Assembly: GCA_021845835.1 (NCBI GenBank)
Contig: JAJZVE010000027.1
Span: 1 to 16,122 of the forward strand
Length of the DNA: 16,122 nucleotides
Direction of reading: 5' to 3'
DNA from: Pseudomonadota bacterium
GTDB lineage: Bacteria > Pseudomonadota > Alphaproteobacteria > Acetobacterales > Acetobacteraceae
Below are positions 14,241 through 16,122 of the stretch, one piece after another (position 1 is the stretch's first letter; each line of letters opens with the position of its first letter). A program made the position numbers and the translations under genes. A model generated the notes under the pieces. That model saw nothing but the letters and a program-made list of their open reading frames with translations. It had not been told where the DNA came from and searched no databases.

Positions 14241-16122
14241 ATGCGTAAATGGGTCATCGCGGCGGTCGCCGCCGCTGTGGTGCTGGCCGCCGGCGCGGCA
14301 GGCGGGCGGTGGACCTATCATCGCATGTTCCGCGATCCGTTGCAGGTGGCGCGGCAACTGCTTGCCAAGGGTCAGGTGCAGGCAGCGGCCCTGGAATTGC
14401 GGCAGGCGGTGCAGAATCATCCGGGAAACGCCGTGGCCCAGGTGCGACTGGCAGCGGTGCAGCTGATGCTCGGCGATCCGGTGGCCGCCGAACGGGAGCT
14501 GAAGGCTGCGCGGGCGGCGGGCTACAAGGGGGCGGACCTGACGCCGCTGCTGGCGCGGGCGCTGCTGGCGCAGCGGCGCAGCAAGGAGCTGCTCGCCGAG
14601 TTCTCGCCCGACGGGTTGCCGCCGGCGGACGCGGCCGATCTGTGGGACACGCGCGGGGTTGCCGATCTCAGCATCGGCAACGTCGAGGCCGCCCGCTACG
14701 CCGCCGAGGCGGCCGAGCGCCTGGAGCCGCGAAGCGCCGATCCGGTGCTGCTGGCCGCGCGCGCCGCCGTGGCGCAGCGTCAGCCGGGCTGGGCCCTGGC
14801 GCTGCTGGATCGTGCCCTGGCGCTCGATCCGCGCCTGACCGAAGCGCTGCTGCTGAAGGCGGGAATCCTGCGCCTCGAATCGCGCCCGAACGAGGCGCTG
14901 CCGGTGCTCGACCAGGCGGTCGCGACGGCGAGGAAGCCGCTCGACGTGGCCGCCGCCCGGCTATCGCGGGCCGGTGCGCTGCTGGCTGCCGGCGAGGATG
15001 CCAAGGCCCTGGCCGATGCCGAAGCGCTGCTCCGGCAGACTCCGAAAAGCCCGGGCGGCAACTACATCAAGGCGCTGGCGCAGGTGCGGGCGAAGGACTG
15101 GCGCGGTGCCGACGTCACGCTGCAGGTGATCCAGCCGCTGCTGCCGCAACTGCCCCGCGGCGAATACTACCTCGCCCTGGTCAAGGCCAACGTCGGGCAG
15201 GTGGAACAGGCGGCGGAGGCAATCGCCCATTATACCGCGCGTTCGCCCGGCGATCCGGACGGCTGGCGCCTGCTCGCCCGCATCGCCCTCGCGGCGGGAC
15301 GCACCCAGGAGGCCGAGCAGGCGTTGGCCAGGATTGCCGGGATCATGCCCAGGCCCGCCGATGAGGCCGCATCCGCGGCGCAGGCGGAAACCCCGCAGGA
15401 GCTGACGCGGCTGGCCGCGGTGCAACTGGGCAGCGGCGATGCGACGGCGGCGGCCCACGACCTCGACCGTTCGCTGGATATTATGCCGTCGCCGGCGGAC
15501 GTGGCCGCCAGGGCGGTGACGACGGCGCTGCAGGTGGCCGACCTCGACCGTGCCGCGGCGGCGCTGGCCGTGCTGGCGCGTCAGCCCAACACCAGCCGGG
15601 AGCGCCTCGCCGCGCTGACCGGGGCATTGCGGCTGGCGCAGTTCGACCTCGACGGCGCCCGGGCCGCCTTCGCCGAGGGCGTGGCGGCCGCACCCGCCTC
15701 GGTGCCGCTGAAGCTCGATCTGGCCCGGGTGCTGATGCTGCAGGGCCGTGCCGCGGAGGCGGAGGCGCTGCTGCTGCCGGTGCTCGCGCAGGCGCCGGCC
15801 GATGCCACCGTGCTTGGCACGATGATGGACATCTACACCGCGACCGGCCGGCCCGATCGCGCCCGGGCGGTGCTGGATGCGGCAGAGGCGGCGCGACCGC
15901 ACGACCCTGGCCTGCAGCTCACCGACGCGGCCCTGACGGCGCGCAGCGGCGACATCGCCGGGGCGCTGGCCAGGCTGGACTCCGTTCCGTCCGAGCTGCA
16001 GCGCAGCCCGCGACTGCTGACGATGCGCGTGCGCCTGCTGCTCGGGGAGAAGAAGCTCAAGGAAGCGATCGAGGCGCAGCGGACGCTGCTGCAGGTGGCG
16101 CCGAACGACCTGCAGGCCCGCA
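14241..16122 (+). CDS. prsT: TPR-repeat protein, PrsT-like (3' end beyond the window)
   Basis: At least 627 codons are open and the gene continues past the right edge. After a short basic start (MRKW) comes one hydrophobic segment (about 5-22), then helical tetratricopeptide repeats throughout, for example DPLQVARQLLAKGQVQAAAL (31-50), repeats near 150-185 with LALDPRLTEALLLKAGIL, and YYLALVKANVGQVEQA near 310. The PEP-CTERM/XrtA polysaccharide systems carry a long TPR protein called PrsT, normally a lipoprotein of over 900 residues; size and neighbourhood fit. Here no lipobox cysteine is seen, so it looks membrane-anchored or secreted. The likely role is a periplasmic scaffold for the export machine. 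ATG 14241 puts the signal segment at the very N-terminus; a GGGGA lies about 10 nt upstream. Assignment to PrsT rests largely on context. Confidence 0.75.
   Translation, partial: MRKWVIAAVAAAVVLAAGAAGGRWTYHRMFRDPLQVARQLLAKGQVQAAALELRQAVQNHPGNAVAQVRLAAVQLMLGDPVAAERELKAARAAGYKGADLTPLLARALLAQRRSKELLAEFSPDGLPPADAADLWDTRGVADLSIGNVEAARYAAEAAERLEPRSADPVLLAARAAVAQRQPGWALALLDRALALDPRLTEALLLKAGILRLESRPNEALPVLDQAVATARKPLDVAAARLSRAGALLAAGEDAKALADAEALLRQTPKSPGGNYIKALAQVRAKDWRGADVTLQVIQPLLPQLPRGEYYLALVKANVGQVEQAAEAIAHYTARSPGDPDGWRLLARIALAAGRTQEAEQALARIAGIMPRPADEAASAAQAETPQELTRLAAVQLGSGDATAAAHDLDRSLDIMPSPADVAARAVTTALQVADLDRAAAALAVLARQPNTSRERLAALTGALRLAQFDLDGARAAFAEGVAAAPASVPLKLDLARVLMLQGRAAEAEALLLPVLAQAPADATVLGTMMDIYTATGRPDRARAVLDAAEAARPHDPGLQLTDAALTARSGDIAGALARLDSVPSELQRSPRLLTMRVRLLLGEKKLKEAIEAQRTLLQVAPNDLQAR

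Overview
The window is about 16 kb of very GC-rich DNA, with strong G/C preference at third codon positions that leaves long spurious antisense open frames. Gene content and codon style suggest an alphaproteobacterium, perhaps Rhodospirillales/Acetobacteraceae-like; this is inference, since no taxonomic marker other than a tRNA is present.

Left part (1-3725, all minus strand): a small metabolic group. In transcription order it holds a TauE/SafE-type membrane permease, a tartrate/D-malate dehydrogenase of the isopropylmalate-dehydrogenase fold, and an ADP-forming acyl-CoA synthetase that runs off the left edge. The synthetase has its own well-formed sigma70-like promoter (TTTACA-N17-GATAAT). 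A 7-5-7 inverted repeat lies just after the predicted transcription start, and a possible 26-residue leader ORF ends in an ATGA overlap with the synthetase.

Middle and right part (about 4026-16122): a polysaccharide assembly and decoration locus. Four genes for sugar handling and modification come first: a GT2 glycosyltransferase fused to a GtrA membrane domain (+), a GT4 and a GT9 glycosyltransferase translationally coupled on the minus strand, and a sulfotransferase (+). Next is a minus-strand operon of an outer-membrane-type polysaccharide export lipoprotein, a Wzz/GNVR chain-length protein and a CpsD/CapB-type tyrosine autokinase. These three resemble the set that accompanies exosortase (XrtA/PEP-CTERM) polysaccharide systems. 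Divergent from it, across a tRNA-Val(UAC) gene and a control region, are the polyprenyl glycosylphosphotransferase that would start the repeat unit and a TPR protein of the PrsT type, which runs off the right edge.

Taken together, the glycosylphosphotransferase would load the first sugar on undecaprenyl phosphate, the glycosyltransferases would extend it, the sulfotransferase may add sulfate, and the Wza/Wzz/kinase trio would control length and export. No exosortase, flippase (Wzx) or polymerase (Wzy) is visible here. The most distinctive points are the sulfotransferase inside an XrtA-type locus, the palindrome shared by two convergent stop codons at 8917-8935, the three-arm inverted-repeat element with a CRP-like core at 12582-12607, and the operator-bearing promoter at 1751-1807.
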